64,000 bases of DNA from JBCCGG01 sp039029395 (GTDB lineage: Bacteria; Pseudomonadota; Alphaproteobacteria; Kiloniellales; JAKSDN01): assembly GCA_039029395.1 (NCBI GenBank), contig JBCCGG010000008.1, positions 1 to 64,000 of the forward strand. Reading direction: 5' to 3'. Shown piece after piece: positions 33,828-44,258 of the stretch; positions within the stretch are counted from its first letter, which is position 1; each line of letters starts with the position of its first letter. A model generated the notes under the pieces. It had not been told where the DNA came from and searched no databases. It was given only the letters and a program-made list of their open reading frames with translations. Made by a program: the position numbers and the translations under genes.

Positions 33828-35357
33828 ATGTCCATGGCAGACGGCGAAGGCACGCGACGGGGCGGACGGGCGGCGCGCCGCGCTAAGCGGGTCAACGCGC
33901 CGGTCATTCACAAGCCGACCTTGGTGCGCAACATCCCAACCTATGAGGTGATCAACCAAGAAGGCGAGGAGCTGATCCACGACCTCGCCATGCGCATCGT
34001 GGAGGAGGTCGGCGTCGAGTTTCGCGATGGCGAGTCCCTGGAGATCTGGCGCGGCGCCGGTGCCGAGGTTGACGGCGAGACGGTGCGCCTAGGGCGCGAT
34101 CAGCTTTTGGAGCTGGTCGACCAAGCGCCGGAGACCTACACCCAGCACGCCCGCAATCCGGAGCGCACGGTCCAGATCGGCGGCAAGCATATGGTCTTCG
34201 CGCCCTCCTACGGGCCGCCCTTCGTGCTGGACCTAGAGCTCAAGCGCCGCCACGCGACTCTGGAGGACCTCAACAACCTCCAAAAGATCAACCACATGGG
34301 CGAATCGGTGCACATCGCCGGCGGGCCGATCGTCGAGCCGGTCGACGTGCCGGTGCCGCACCGCCACCTGCACATGGCCTACAGTGGGTTAAAGTACTCC
34401 GATAAGCCGATCATCGGCGCGGTCACCGCGCGCGAACGGGCCGAGGACACGGTCGAGATGGTCAAGCTGGTGTTCGGCGCGGACTTCGCCACCAACAACA
34501 CCTGCCTCACCTCCTTGATCAACAGCAATTCGCCCCTGGTCTGGGACGAGACCATGCTGGATGCCCTCAAGGTCTATGCCAGCAATTGCCAGGCGGTGCT
34601 CTGCTCGCCCTTCATAATGGCCGGCGCCAGCACTCCAGCCAGCACGACCGGCTCCATGGCGGTGATCACGGCGGAAGCCCTGATGGCGATCGCCTTCGCC
34701 CAGGTCATCCGGCCCGGCGCGCCCATGCTGTTTGGCTGTCCGGCCATGACGGTCGCGCTCAAGACCGGCGCGCCGGTCCACGGCAGCCCGGACTCCGGCA
34801 TCGTCCAGCTTCTGGCCGGCATGATGGCCCGGCGCTACCGCGTGCCCCACCGGGCGATCGCCAACACCGCAACCTCCAAGGTCGCCGACATCTACGCCGG
34901 CTACGATTCCATGTGGGGTTTGTTCCCCGCGGTTCTGGCCGGCGGCAACTGGATCACCATGGCCGGCGGCCTGATCGAGGGCAGCTTGGGCCTGAGCTAC
35001 GCCAAGACCGTGCTCGACTTCGAGCAGTGCGACGCCTTCTATCACTTCGCCCAGGGCTGCCGCTTCGACGACCTGGAGGAGATCCTAGAGACGGTCAAGG
35101 AGGTCGGCCCTGGCGGACATTTCCTGGGCGCGGCGCATACCCGCAAGAGCGACCTCTTCGAATTCCTCTCCCAGAACAACGTGACCTTCGAGCAGTGGGA
35201 GGAGGAAGGCGCCCGCAGCGCCGAGCTGATCGGTATCGAGAAAGCCAAGAACTGGCTGTCCCGCTACGAGGCGCCGCCGATCGATTCGGGCCTGGACGAG
35301 GCTCTGCTGGGCTTCATCGAGCGCCGTGAGCGGGAGATCCCGGCCGCCGTGGAGTAG
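33828..35357 (+). CDS. MttB-family corrinoid methyltransferase, non-pyrrolysine
   Basis: A 509-residue COG5598-type methyltransferase (trimethylamine methyltransferase superfamily). The reading frame is uninterrupted, so it lacks the pyrrolysine TAG of true MttB and resembles the glycine betaine-type (MtgB) branch. Conserved blocks include HIAGGPIVEPVDVP, LTSLINSNSPLVWDETM and PFIMAGASTPAS. ATG 33828 is preferred because TAGGAG ends about 10 bases before it; ATG 33819 overlaps that site. It would demethylate a quaternary amine to a corrinoid protein, but no corrinoid protein gene is in this window. Confidence 0.85.
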   Translation: MSMADGEGTRRGGRAARRAKRVNAPVIHKPTLVRNIPTYEVINQEGEELIHDLAMRIVEEVGVEFRDGESLEIWRGAGAEVDGETVRLGRDQLLELVDQAPETYTQHARNPERTVQIGGKHMVFAPSYGPPFVLDLELKRRHATLEDLNNLQKINHMGESVHIAGGPIVEPVDVPVPHRHLHMAYSGLKYSDKPIIGAVTARERAEDTVEMVKLVFGADFATNNTCLTSLINSNSPLVWDETMLDALKVYASNCQAVLCSPFIMAGASTPASTTGSMAVITAEALMAIAFAQVIRPGAPMLFGCPAMTVALKTGAPVHGSPDSGIVQLLAGMMARRYRVPHRAIANTATSKVADIYAGYDSMWGLFPAVLAGGNWITMAGGLIEGSLGLSYAKTVLDFEQCDAFYHFAQGCRFDDLEEILETVKEVGPGGHFLGAAHTRKSDLFEFLSQNNVTFEQWEEEGARSAELIGIEKAKNWLSRYEAPPIDSGLDEALLGFIERREREIPAAVE

Positions 35358-35367
35358 GCGGCCAAGC

Positions 35368-36285
35368 TCATCGGGGTAGGCGCTCCAAGCCCTCTGGATC
35401 GGCTGCCTCGGAGACCAGCCAGTCGCGAAAGGCCTGGAGCGGCGGATAGGCGGCGCCGACGCTGGGCCAGACCAAGTAATAGCTCTCGTTTACCGGCACC
35501 GGTGGCCCCCAGGCCGCGACCAGGCGGCCCTCGGCCAGCTCTGGCTCGGCCAGGAACCGGGGCAGGAGGGCCAGGCCAAGCCCATCGCTGACCGCCTGGA
35601 TCATCGGCGCGAACTGATCGAACAGCATGCCTTGGGGCACCTGGCTGTCGATCCCGTGGTGGGCGAACCAAGCCGCCCAGGCGTTGGGTCGGGTCTCCAG
35701 CTGGAGCAGCGGCAGGCCGACCAGGTCCCGAGCACTCCTCAGGGGATGGCCTGCCAAAAAAGCCGGCGAGCAGGCCGCTTGCAGGCTCTCGTCGAACAGC
35801 TTGGCGGTCTCGGTGCCGGCCCAGTTGTCGGCCCCGAAGTGGATCGCCGCGTCGAAACCCTCCTCCTCGAAGTCGAAGGGCTTGAGGCGCGTGCCCAGAT
35901 GGATCGTGATGCCCGGGTGGGCGGCCAGAAAGTCCGGCAGACGCGGCGCCAGCCAGCGGGTGCCGAAGGTCGGCAGGATGGCCAGCGACAGGGTGCCGCC
36001 GCCGCCGGTGGAGCGCACCCGCATGGAGCCGCGCGAGATCAGGTCCAGCGCCTTGACCACGTCGCGCCCATAGGCCAACGCCTGATCGGTCGGCACCAGG
36101 CGCCGGCGCTCGCGCAGGAACAGGGTGACGCCGAGCTGGGCCTCCAGGTTCTGGATCAGCCGGCTGACCGCGCCCTGAGTCAGATCCAGATCCCGGGCCG
36201 CGGCCAGGGTTGAGCCGGTACGGATCACAGCCTCGAAGGCGGTGAGCAGGCTGATCGAGGGCAGAAGGCGCCTTGGAATCGCCAT
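35368..36285 (-). CDS. LysR-type regulator, GcdR-like
   Basis: A 305-residue LysR protein. The HTH region is SISLLTAFEAVIRTGSTLAA and AARDLDLTQGAVSRLIQNLE, followed by a substrate-binding domain. It is divergent from glutaryl-CoA dehydrogenase, an arrangement known for GcdR/gcdH pairs. The start at MAIPRRLLPS (36285) is favoured; a further ATG at 36303 adds six residues. A perfect inverted repeat overlaps the start codon. Confidence 0.88.
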   Translation of the reverse strand: MAIPRRLLPSISLLTAFEAVIRTGSTLAAARDLDLTQGAVSRLIQNLEAQLGVTLFLRERRRLVPTDQALAYGRDVVKALDLISRGSMRVRSTGGGGTLSLAILPTFGTRWLAPRLPDFLAAHPGITIHLGTRLKPFDFEEEGFDAAIHFGADNWAGTETAKLFDESLQAACSPAFLAGHPLRSARDLVGLPLLQLETRPNAWAAWFAHHGIDSQVPQGMLFDQFAPMIQAVSDGLGLALLPRFLAEPELAEGRLVAAWGPPVPVNESYYLVWPSVGAAYPPLQAFRDWLVSEAADPEGLERLPR

Positions 36286-36307
36286 TATATGTGCTCCATG
36301 CATATAA
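36285..36307. promoter_or_regulatory. Operator between LysR and gcdH
   Basis: TTATATG (36285-36291) and CATATAA (36301-36307) are a perfect 7-bp inverted repeat with a 9-bp spacer. The left arm touches the LysR start codon. The site is about 100 bases upstream of gcdH and fits a LysR-type binding site that represses its own gene and activates gcdH. Confidence 0.55.
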
Positions 36308-36404
36308 ACTCGCTACAATAGCCCTGTAAATCGTCGGATTGCCATACCATACTGCATAAGAACAGATGGGCTCTGCCCGTTCCCTCTCGAGGAGGACCCT
36401 TTCC

Positions 36405-37640
<1,236 letters not shown>

Positions 37641-37651
37641 GCGCATCCTCG

Positions 37652-39841
37652 ATGGACCGCGCCGATATCGTTCACGACAGCTTCCTGCGCCGCGTCGCCG
37701 CGCGGGATCTGCCGGCCGGCCGCGCGCCGGCCGGGCCGCTTGGTGACGCCCAGGCGGTTGCGATCTACCGGGCCGGCTGCCTCAGCCGGGCGCTCGACCG
37801 TACCAGCCGGGCCATGCAAAAGGCGGGCCAGGGCTTCTACACCATCGGCTCCTCGGGCCACGAGGGCATGGCCGCGGTCGCCGCCGCCCTGCGCCCCACG
37901 GACATCGCCTTTTTGCACTACCGGGACGCGGCCTTTCAGATCGCCCGGGCCGACCAAGTGCCCGGCCAGACCATCGCTTGGGACATGCTGCTGTCCTTCA
38001 CGGCTTCCTCCGAGGACCCCACGTCTGGTGGCCGCCACAAGGTGCTCGGCTCCAAGGCGCTCAACATCCCGCCCCAGACCTCGACCATCGCCTCCCACCT
38101 GCCCAAGGCGGTTGGCGCGGCCTACTCGATCGGCCTAGCACGGCGGCGCCCCCCGGAACACAAGGCGCTGGCCGACGACGCGATCGTCATGTGCTCCTTC
38201 GGCGATGCCTCGGTCAATCACTCGACCGCTCAAGGAGCCTTCAACACGGCCGGCTGGACCAGCTACCAGTCGGTGCCCCTGCCGCTGCTCTTCGTGTGCG
38301 AGGACAACGGCATCGGGATCTCCACCAAGACGCCGGCCGGTTGGATCGCCGCCAACTTCCGGGATCGCCCGGGCTTGAAATACTTCGCCTGCGACGGGCT
38401 CGATCTTTACGAGACTTACCGGGTTGCTAGCGAGGCGGCCGATTATGTGCGGCGCCGCAAGAAGCCGGCTTTCTTGCACATGCGCACGATCCGGCTCTAC
38501 GGCCATGCCGGGGCCGACGTGCCGACGTCATATCTCAGCCGCGAAGAGGTCGAGGCGGAAGAGGCCAACGACCCGCTGCTTCATTCGGTGCGCCTGCTCG
38601 AACAGGCGGGTGCGCTCGGGCCGGACCAGGCGCTGGCCATCTACCGGGAGACCTGCGCGCGCAGCGACCGGGTGGCGGCCCAAGCGGTCACCCGACCGCG
38701 CCTCGAGACCGCCAGCGATGTGATGGCGAGCCTGATCCCGCCGGCGCGGGCCTGCCGCCCCACCAACGGGCCGAGCCCGGAAGCCCGTTCGGCCGCCTTC
38801 GGCAGCGACATGAAATCTCTTGCCGAGCCTCAGCCCATGAGTCGGATCATCAACTGGGCGCTGACCGACCTCATGCTCCATCACGGCGAGATCGTCATGA
38901 TGGGCGAGGACGTGGGCCGCAAGGGCGGCGTCTACGGCGTAACCCAGAAACTGCAGCAGCGCTTCGGCCCGGACCGGGTAATCGACAGCCTCTTGGACGA
39001 GCAATCGATTCTGGGCCTTGCCATCGGCATGTCCCAGAACGGATTTACGCCGATGCCGGAGATCCAGTTCCTCGCTTACCTGCACAACGCCGAGGACCAG
39101 ATTCGGGGCGAGGCGGCGACCCTGCCGTTCTTTTCCAAGGGCCAGTACACCAACCCCATGGTGCTGCGCATCGCAGGGCTCGGCTATCAGCGGGGCTTCG
39201 GCGGGCACTTCCACAACGACAATTCGGTCGCCGTGCTGCGCGACATCCCCGGCGTGATCCTGGCCTGCCCATCGAACGGCGCCGATGCCGCCAAGATGCT
39301 GCGCGAATGCGTGCGCCTGGCGCGCGAGGAGCAGCGGGTCGTGGTGTTCTTGGAGCCGATCGCGCTCTATGCCATGCGCGATCTTCACGCCGAGAAGGAC
39401 GGCGCCTGGATGACCCGCTATCCCGCGCCGGACGAGACCATCAAGCTGGGCGAAGTGGGCGTGACCGGCGCGGGGCGGGATCTCGCTATCGTGACCTACG
39501 GCAACGGCCACTACCTGACCCAAAAGGCGGCGCCGCGCCTGGCCGCGGCCGGCATCGATGCTCGGGTGATCGACCTGCGCTGGCTGGCGCCCCTGCCCGA
39601 GGCCGCCCTGTTCGAGGCGGTGGACGGCGCCGAGCGTGTTCTGATCGTCGACGAGTGCCGGCGCACCGGCGGCCAGGCCGAAGGTTTGATGACACTCTTC
39701 GCCGAGAAGAGCGGCCTGCCGACGACCCGTCTGGTGGCCGAGGATAGCTTCATCGCGACCGGCCCGGCCTACGGCGCCACCATGCCCTCGGCCGACAGCA
39801 TCTTCGAGGCTGCCCTGGCGGCAGTCGGAGGCCGGTCATGA
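37652..39841 (+). CDS. 2-oxoacid dehydrogenase E1, alpha and beta chains fused
   Basis: A 729-residue fusion of E1-alpha (about 1-370) and E1-beta (about 385-729). The thiamine diphosphate motif starts with GDASVNHSTAQGAFNTA and ends at CEDN (GDG-x-N type). The beta part has IVMMGEDVGRKGGVYGVTQKLQQ and IRGEAATLPFFSKGQY. Natural subunits are normally separate, so this is an unusual arrangement. No E2 or E3 genes lie nearby. Being with gcdH, it probably makes glutaryl-CoA from 2-oxoadipate or a related acyl-CoA, using a shared E2/E3; the substrate is inferred. It overlaps the next gene by 4 bases. Confidence 0.85.
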   Translation: MDRADIVHDSFLRRVAARDLPAGRAPAGPLGDAQAVAIYRAGCLSRALDRTSRAMQKAGQGFYTIGSSGHEGMAAVAAALRPTDIAFLHYRDAAFQIARADQVPGQTIAWDMLLSFTASSEDPTSGGRHKVLGSKALNIPPQTSTIASHLPKAVGAAYSIGLARRRPPEHKALADDAIVMCSFGDASVNHSTAQGAFNTAGWTSYQSVPLPLLFVCEDNGIGISTKTPAGWIAANFRDRPGLKYFACDGLDLYETYRVASEAADYVRRRKKPAFLHMRTIRLYGHAGADVPTSYLSREEVEAEEANDPLLHSVRLLEQAGALGPDQALAIYRETCARSDRVAAQAVTRPRLETASDVMASLIPPARACRPTNGPSPEARSAAFGSDMKSLAEPQPMSRIINWALTDLMLHHGEIVMMGEDVGRKGGVYGVTQKLQQRFGPDRVIDSLLDEQSILGLAIGMSQNGFTPMPEIQFLAYLHNAEDQIRGEAATLPFFSKGQYTNPMVLRIAGLGYQRGFGGHFHNDNSVAVLRDIPGVILACPSNGADAAKMLRECVRLAREEQRVVVFLEPIALYAMRDLHAEKDGAWMTRYPAPDETIKLGEVGVTGAGRDLAIVTYGNGHYLTQKAAPRLAAAGIDARVIDLRWLAPLPEAALFEAVDGAERVLIVDECRRTGGQAEGLMTLFAEKSGLPTTRLVAEDSFIATGPAYGATMPSADSIFEAALAAVGGRS

Positions 39842-40866
39842 CCACGGCGGTCGTGATCTGTCCCGGCCGCGGCACCTACACCAAGAGTGAGCTTGGCTAT
39901 TTGGGCCGCCATTTCGGCGACGCTGCGCTGCTTGGCGCCTTCGACGAACGGCGCGCGGCACTGGGCCAGGAAACCCTCTCGGCACTGGACGGCGCGGCAA
40001 CCTATTCGACCGGCAAGCACACCCGGGGCGACAATGCTTCGGCGCTGATCTACGCGGCGACCTTGGGCGATTTCCGGGCGATCGACCGTAACAAGATCGA
40101 GATCGTTGCGGTCACCGGCAACTCCATGGGCTGGTACTCGGCGCTGGCCTGTGCCGGCGCCCTCACGGCCGAAGGCGGCTTCGAGGTGGTCAACACCATG
40201 GGCAGCCTCATGCAGGAGCGCCTGATCGGTGGCCAGCTGGTCTATCCCTTCCTGGGCGAAGACTGGCGGCCGGACTCGGCACGCAAGGCTGAGCTGTTGG
40301 CCCTGGTCGCCAAGATCGACGGGCGCGACGGACAGGCGCTGACACTCTCGATCGACCTTGGCGGCATGCTGGTCCTGGCCGGCAACGACGCCGGGATCAA
40401 GGCCTTCGAGGCCGCTGTGCCGCCGCTCCAGGAGCGCTTTCCCCTGCGCCTCGCCAATCACGCCGGCTTTCACTCGGCACTCCAGGCGCCGGTTGCCGAG
40501 GCGGGCCGCCAGCGCTTGTTGCCGGAGCTCTTCGGCCAGCCGGACTTGCCATTGGTCGACGGGCGCGGCGCCGTTTGGTGGCCAGGCGCGAGCGATCGCC
40601 AGGCGCTTTGGGATTACACCTTGGGCCACCAGGTGACCGAGACCTATGGCTTCACGAGCGCGCTCAAGGTCGCGGCCCGGGAGTTTGCGCCGGACCTCTT
40701 TATCGTGACCGGCCCCGGCACGACTCTGGGCGGCGCGGTCGCCCAATCCCTGATCCTGGCGGACTGGCGCGACATGGGCTCCAAGGCCGATTTCCAGAAA
40801 CTGCAGGCCGAAGCGCCGCTCTTGGCGGCCATGGGCCTGGAAGAGCAGCGCGCGCTGGTCGCCTAG
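39838..40866 (+). CDS. FabD-like acyltransferase-fold protein
   Basis: A 342-residue protein with the malonyl-CoA:ACP transacylase fold. VVICPGRGTYTKSELG at the start and GNSMGWYSALACAGA match the GHSxG elbow, with Asn in place of the common His and Ser as nucleophile. NHAGFHSALQAP carries the second catalytic His. FIVTGPGTTLGGAVAQSL is also family-like. It overlaps the E1 gene by ATGA and the convergent dehydrogenase by 4 bases. A real fatty-acid synthase role is unlikely here. It might hydrolyse or transfer a CoA thioester from the E1/GcdH steps; this is inference. Confidence 0.75.
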   Translation: MTTAVVICPGRGTYTKSELGYLGRHFGDAALLGAFDERRAALGQETLSALDGAATYSTGKHTRGDNASALIYAATLGDFRAIDRNKIEIVAVTGNSMGWYSALACAGALTAEGGFEVVNTMGSLMQERLIGGQLVYPFLGEDWRPDSARKAELLALVAKIDGRDGQALTLSIDLGGMLVLAGNDAGIKAFEAAVPPLQERFPLRLANHAGFHSALQAPVAEAGRQRLLPELFGQPDLPLVDGRGAVWWPGASDRQALWDYTLGHQVTETYGFTSALKVAAREFAPDLFIVTGPGTTLGGAVAQSLILADWRDMGSKADFQKLQAEAPLLAAMGLEEQRALVA

Positions 40867-41882
40867 TAGCCCAGCTCAGGGCGGACCACGTTCTGCAGGG
40901 GCTCGCCCTGCAAATAGCGGCGCAGGTTGTTGAAGAAGATGTCGAGCGTGATCGGCACGTAGTTGTCGCCGTCGTCGGCCGAGACGTGGGGGGTGACGAT
41001 CAGATTCGGCACCGACCACAAGAACGAGTCCGCCGGCAGGGGCTCGGGATCGAATACGTCGATGATCGCGCCCGACAGATGGCCCGAGCGTAGCAGGTCG
41101 GATAGCGCGTCGTAGTCCATGGCAGACGCCCGGCCCACGTTGATGATGCCAGCGCCGGGCTTCAAGCGCTCTAGACGCGCCCGGTCGAACAGGCCGACGG
41201 TATCCGGCGTCGCCGGCAGGGAGACGAAGACGTAGTCGGCCCGAGGCAAAAGCTCGTCGATCCGCGCGGTCGGCACAATTTCGGCGACGTGAGGGTGGGG
41301 CTTGCCGCTGCGGTTGACGCCCAGCACCTCGATACCCAGCGCGCTCAGCTGCTTGGCCGCGCCGCCGCCCAGGCTGCCGACCCCGACGACCAGCACGGTC
41401 TTGCCGGCGATCGGCGTCGAGAAAAGGGATTCCCAGCGGCCGCTGCGCTGGTTGCTGACGATCTCCGGCATGTGGCTGTGCAGCATCAAGACGGACATGA
41501 GGCCGAACTCGCCGGCCTTGGCGGCGTGGGCCCCCTTGTTGTTGACGATCTGCAGGCCGTTCGGCACCCAGTCCATCGGGCAGAGGTGCTCGACCCCGGC
41601 GCCGATCACGTGGATCCATTTGAGCTTGGGCGCGACGGCCGCCAGGTTCACCGTCGGCAGGTCCCAGCAGTAAAGCACCTCGGCATCACCCATGGAGCGC
41701 GCGAAGTTTTCCTCGTCCCAATCGATGAAGACCTCCAGGTGGGGCGCGATGTCCGGATGCCGGGCGAGCGCCTCGTCCCAGCGCGCTTGGGTCGTCGTGA
41801 AAACCGGCTCGCTCTCAGGCGTCGAGGGGAAGCTCTCAGGCGAGGCGTGGTTGTTCTTGACGTGGATCTTGATCTTTCTCAC
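40863..41882 (-). CDS. D-2-hydroxyacid dehydrogenase
   Basis: A 339-residue NAD(P)-dependent dehydrogenase. The nucleotide-binding GKTVLVVGVGSLGGGAAKQLSALG and the LPRADYVFVSLPATPDT and LKPGAGIINVGRASAMD segments are clear. VTPHVSADDGDNY places a His in the expected active-site region. It is downstream of the Rieske oxygenase gene with a 4-base overlap, which makes a two-gene operon. It would reduce or oxidise a 2-oxo or 2-hydroxy acid; the substrate is unknown. Confidence 0.86.
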   Translation of the reverse strand: MRKIKIHVKNNHASPESFPSTPESEPVFTTTQARWDEALARHPDIAPHLEVFIDWDEENFARSMGDAEVLYCWDLPTVNLAAVAPKLKWIHVIGAGVEHLCPMDWVPNGLQIVNNKGAHAAKAGEFGLMSVLMLHSHMPEIVSNQRSGRWESLFSTPIAGKTVLVVGVGSLGGGAAKQLSALGIEVLGVNRSGKPHPHVAEIVPTARIDELLPRADYVFVSLPATPDTVGLFDRARLERLKPGAGIINVGRASAMDYDALSDLLRSGHLSGAIIDVFDPEPLPADSFLWSVPNLIVTPHVSADDGDNYVPITLDIFFNNLRRYLQGEPLQNVVRPELGY

Positions 41883-43243
41883 GCCGACACGCCCTCCGCT
41901 TCGATTGCCTTCAAGGCGGCGACGACCTTTTCCACGCGCGCTGGCTCGGGCAGCTCATCGGCCTCGAACTGCGCCTGAAGGACCGCCGCACCCACGCGGC
42001 GCAAGATTGCGTTATCGTCGGCACCGTTCTTGGGCAGGCGCAGCTCCGTGTCGCCTCCATAGGTCGGGATCGGGCCCCCGGGCCAGGTCTCGGTCGCGTG
42101 CACCGGCTCATTGCCTTTCTCCAGGTCGCGGATCAGCGACCGCAGGCGCTTGCGGACACCGACGATGCCCCGGTCGCTGGGCACCAGATTCTCCTTCTCG
42201 TGCTCGGTGATCGGACCCATGCCCTCGGTCGCCTCGGCGTCGGCCGGGAAGGCTTGCTTCTCCTCGTATGAGCGGTCGAAAGGCTCGCCCTGCTCGATCA
42301 GCTCGGGGCCTTCGGGCGTGTTGTACTCCGGCGGATCGGCGCGCTCGCCGAAGACGGCCCATGCGTAGCAGAGCGTCTCCACGTCATCGACCGGCACAAC
42401 CCAGCGCACGAAAGCGGTGCGGCCGTAGTAGAGAGGTTTGGTGCCGTCAGCCGCGAAGGCGGCGCCGGCTTGGGTGAAGTTGGGCAGCACCAGCTCGTTG
42501 GTGCGCACCCAGACGAGGTCGCCGACCCGCCGGGTCGCGGTGCCGATGAAGCCGTTGCGGCGCTCGAGGAACTTCATCTCGCCGATCTCGCCGAAGCCTT
42601 GGGAGAACTGCTCCCGGCTGATCCGCGAATGGAGGAAGGCGGTGTGGATCGGGTCGACGATCGCGTCGAGCACCTGCAGCCAGTTGCAATGGAAGGGCGC
42701 CTTGTAGGGCACCAGCTCCTGGTCGGGCAGATCGAAGGTGTCGTAGCGGGGGAAAGGCGGCTTTAGCTCGGGCGGCCCCAGATAGGCGAAGATCAGGCCC
42801 TTCAGCTCTTCGACCGGGTAGGCGCCCAGGGTAACGGTCTTGCAGACCCGCGCCTGCACCTCGGCTGGCTGGCCCGGCACCTCGAGCGTGGTGCCGTCGA
42901 CATCGAACAGCCAGCCGTGATAGCAGCAGCGGATGCCCCGTTCCTCGGCAACGCCAAACTCCAGAGAGGCCCGGCGGTGGGGGCAGCGCCGGTGCACCAG
43001 GCCGAGGCGACCGCTCTTCTCCCGGAACAGCACCAGATCTTCGCCCATTATGCGGATCAGCTTGGGCCGCTCGCCCAATTCGCTGGCCATCGCGACCGGA
43101 TGCCAGAAGCGGCGCAAGTACTCGCCGCAGGGCGTGCCCGGGCCGACCCGTGTCAGCTCGGCGTCGCTCTGGCCGGTCCAGGTCTGGTGATAGCCGCCGT
43201 AGGGGCCTTGTGTGGTCTGCTCGGCCTTGGGGATCGCGTTCAT
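41879..43243 (-). CDS. Rieske non-heme iron oxygenase, alpha subunit
   Basis: A 454-residue oxygenase of the phthalate-4,5-dioxygenase/vanillate-O-demethylase type. The Rieske centre ligands are Cys87, His89, Cys106 and His109 (CPHRRASLEFG, RCCYHGW). Mononuclear iron ligands fit DPIHTAFLH (His200, His205). The start at MNAIPKAEQT is preferred because GGAG precedes it; a longer frame to 43303 adds 20 residues without support. No reductase or ferredoxin gene is nearby, so it must use a partner encoded elsewhere. The substrate, aromatic or N/O-methyl, is unknown. Confidence 0.86.
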   Translation of the reverse strand: MNAIPKAEQTTQGPYGGYHQTWTGQSDAELTRVGPGTPCGEYLRRFWHPVAMASELGERPKLIRIMGEDLVLFREKSGRLGLVHRRCPHRRASLEFGVAEERGIRCCYHGWLFDVDGTTLEVPGQPAEVQARVCKTVTLGAYPVEELKGLIFAYLGPPELKPPFPRYDTFDLPDQELVPYKAPFHCNWLQVLDAIVDPIHTAFLHSRISREQFSQGFGEIGEMKFLERRNGFIGTATRRVGDLVWVRTNELVLPNFTQAGAAFAADGTKPLYYGRTAFVRWVVPVDDVETLCYAWAVFGERADPPEYNTPEGPELIEQGEPFDRSYEEKQAFPADAEATEGMGPITEHEKENLVPSDRGIVGVRKRLRSLIRDLEKGNEPVHATETWPGGPIPTYGGDTELRLPKNGADDNAILRRVGAAVLQAQFEADELPEPARVEKVVAALKAIEAEGVSA

Positions 43244-43360
43244 CTCTGCCACTCCGAATAATCCTTCGTCGCGACGACATAAGGCCAGCTGGATTTCCAC
43301 CACAAGCGGGTTTTTCTAACACTTGATATAAGATGAACTTACAGGCAATGATCGCGTGTC

Positions 43361-44254
43361 ATGAACCGCAGGCTCCTGCCCTTAAACGCATTGCGCGCTT
43401 TCGAGGTCTCGGCGCGCCGCCGCAACCTGAGCCGGGCGGCGGAGGAACTGGGCGTGACCCACAGCGCGATCAGCCAGCAGATCCGTCAGCTCGAGGCGCT
43501 GCTCGGCGTCAAGCTGTTTCACCGCACCGGACGGGGCGTTGATTTGACCGAGGCCGGCCACACCCTCTTGCCGATCTTGGCCGATTCCTTCGATCGCATG
43601 GGCGAGACCTTGGACGGTCTGCTCAGGGCACCGGAGAGAGACGCGATCGCGGTCACCACGACCCCATCCTTCGCCACCAAGTGGCTGATGCCCCGCCTCG
43701 GTCGGTGGCGTCGGGCGCACGAGGATCTGCCGATCCATTTGCAGCCGAGCCTACGCTTTCTCGATGTGGCGAACGGCGAGGCCGATGTCGGCATTCGCTG
43801 TGGCCGTCCGCCCTGGCCCGGGCTGAAGGCGGAGCTGGTCTGCCAGATCCACATGAGCCCGGTGTGCAGCCCATCCCTGCTGGGCGAGCGGCGGGCGCTT
43901 CGGGAGCCGCTAGACAGTCTCGCTTTCACGATGATCCATGCCGATATCGCCGGCCACGAACTGGGCGAAGAGTGGAAGACTTGGCTCGCCGCAGCCGGCC
44001 ATCCGGAAGTCGGGAAGCTTGACGGCCTGTCCTTTCACGACCCCAACCTGGCCCTGCAAGCCGCGGTCGACGGGCTCGGCATCGCGATAGGATATCGAGA
44101 GCTGGCCGAGCACGACATCGCGACCGGCAGATTGATCTATCCGTTCGAACTGATGGTCCGACACGCCTTCTCCTACTATCTGGTCTATCCTTCCGGGCGG
44201 GCCTTGAAGCCGAAGGTGAGGCGGTTCCGCAAGTGGGTGCTGGCCGAGTCTTGA
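43361..44254 (+). CDS. LysR-type regulator (GcvA-like)
   Basis: A 297-residue regulator. LNALRAFEVSARRRNLSRAAE and the HTH recognition part GVTHSAISQQIRQLE are typical, with a GcvA-like effector domain (TTTPSFATKWLMPRL). It is divergent from the Rieske gene across a 117-base space and is likely to control that operon. Confidence 0.9.
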   Translation: MNRRLLPLNALRAFEVSARRRNLSRAAEELGVTHSAISQQIRQLEALLGVKLFHRTGRGVDLTEAGHTLLPILADSFDRMGETLDGLLRAPERDAIAVTTTPSFATKWLMPRLGRWRRAHEDLPIHLQPSLRFLDVANGEADVGIRCGRPPWPGLKAELVCQIHMSPVCSPSLLGERRALREPLDSLAFTMIHADIAGHELGEEWKTWLAAAGHPEVGKLDGLSFHDPNLALQAAVDGLGIAIGYRELAEHDIATGRLIYPFELMVRHAFSYYLVYPSGRALKPKVRRFRKWVLAES

Positions 44255-44258
44255 GCGA

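Noticed and set aside
33828..35357. Pyrrolysine-containing trimethylamine methyltransferase
   Set aside because: The reading frame has no internal TAG and is the usual length, so it is the non-pyrrolysine type.
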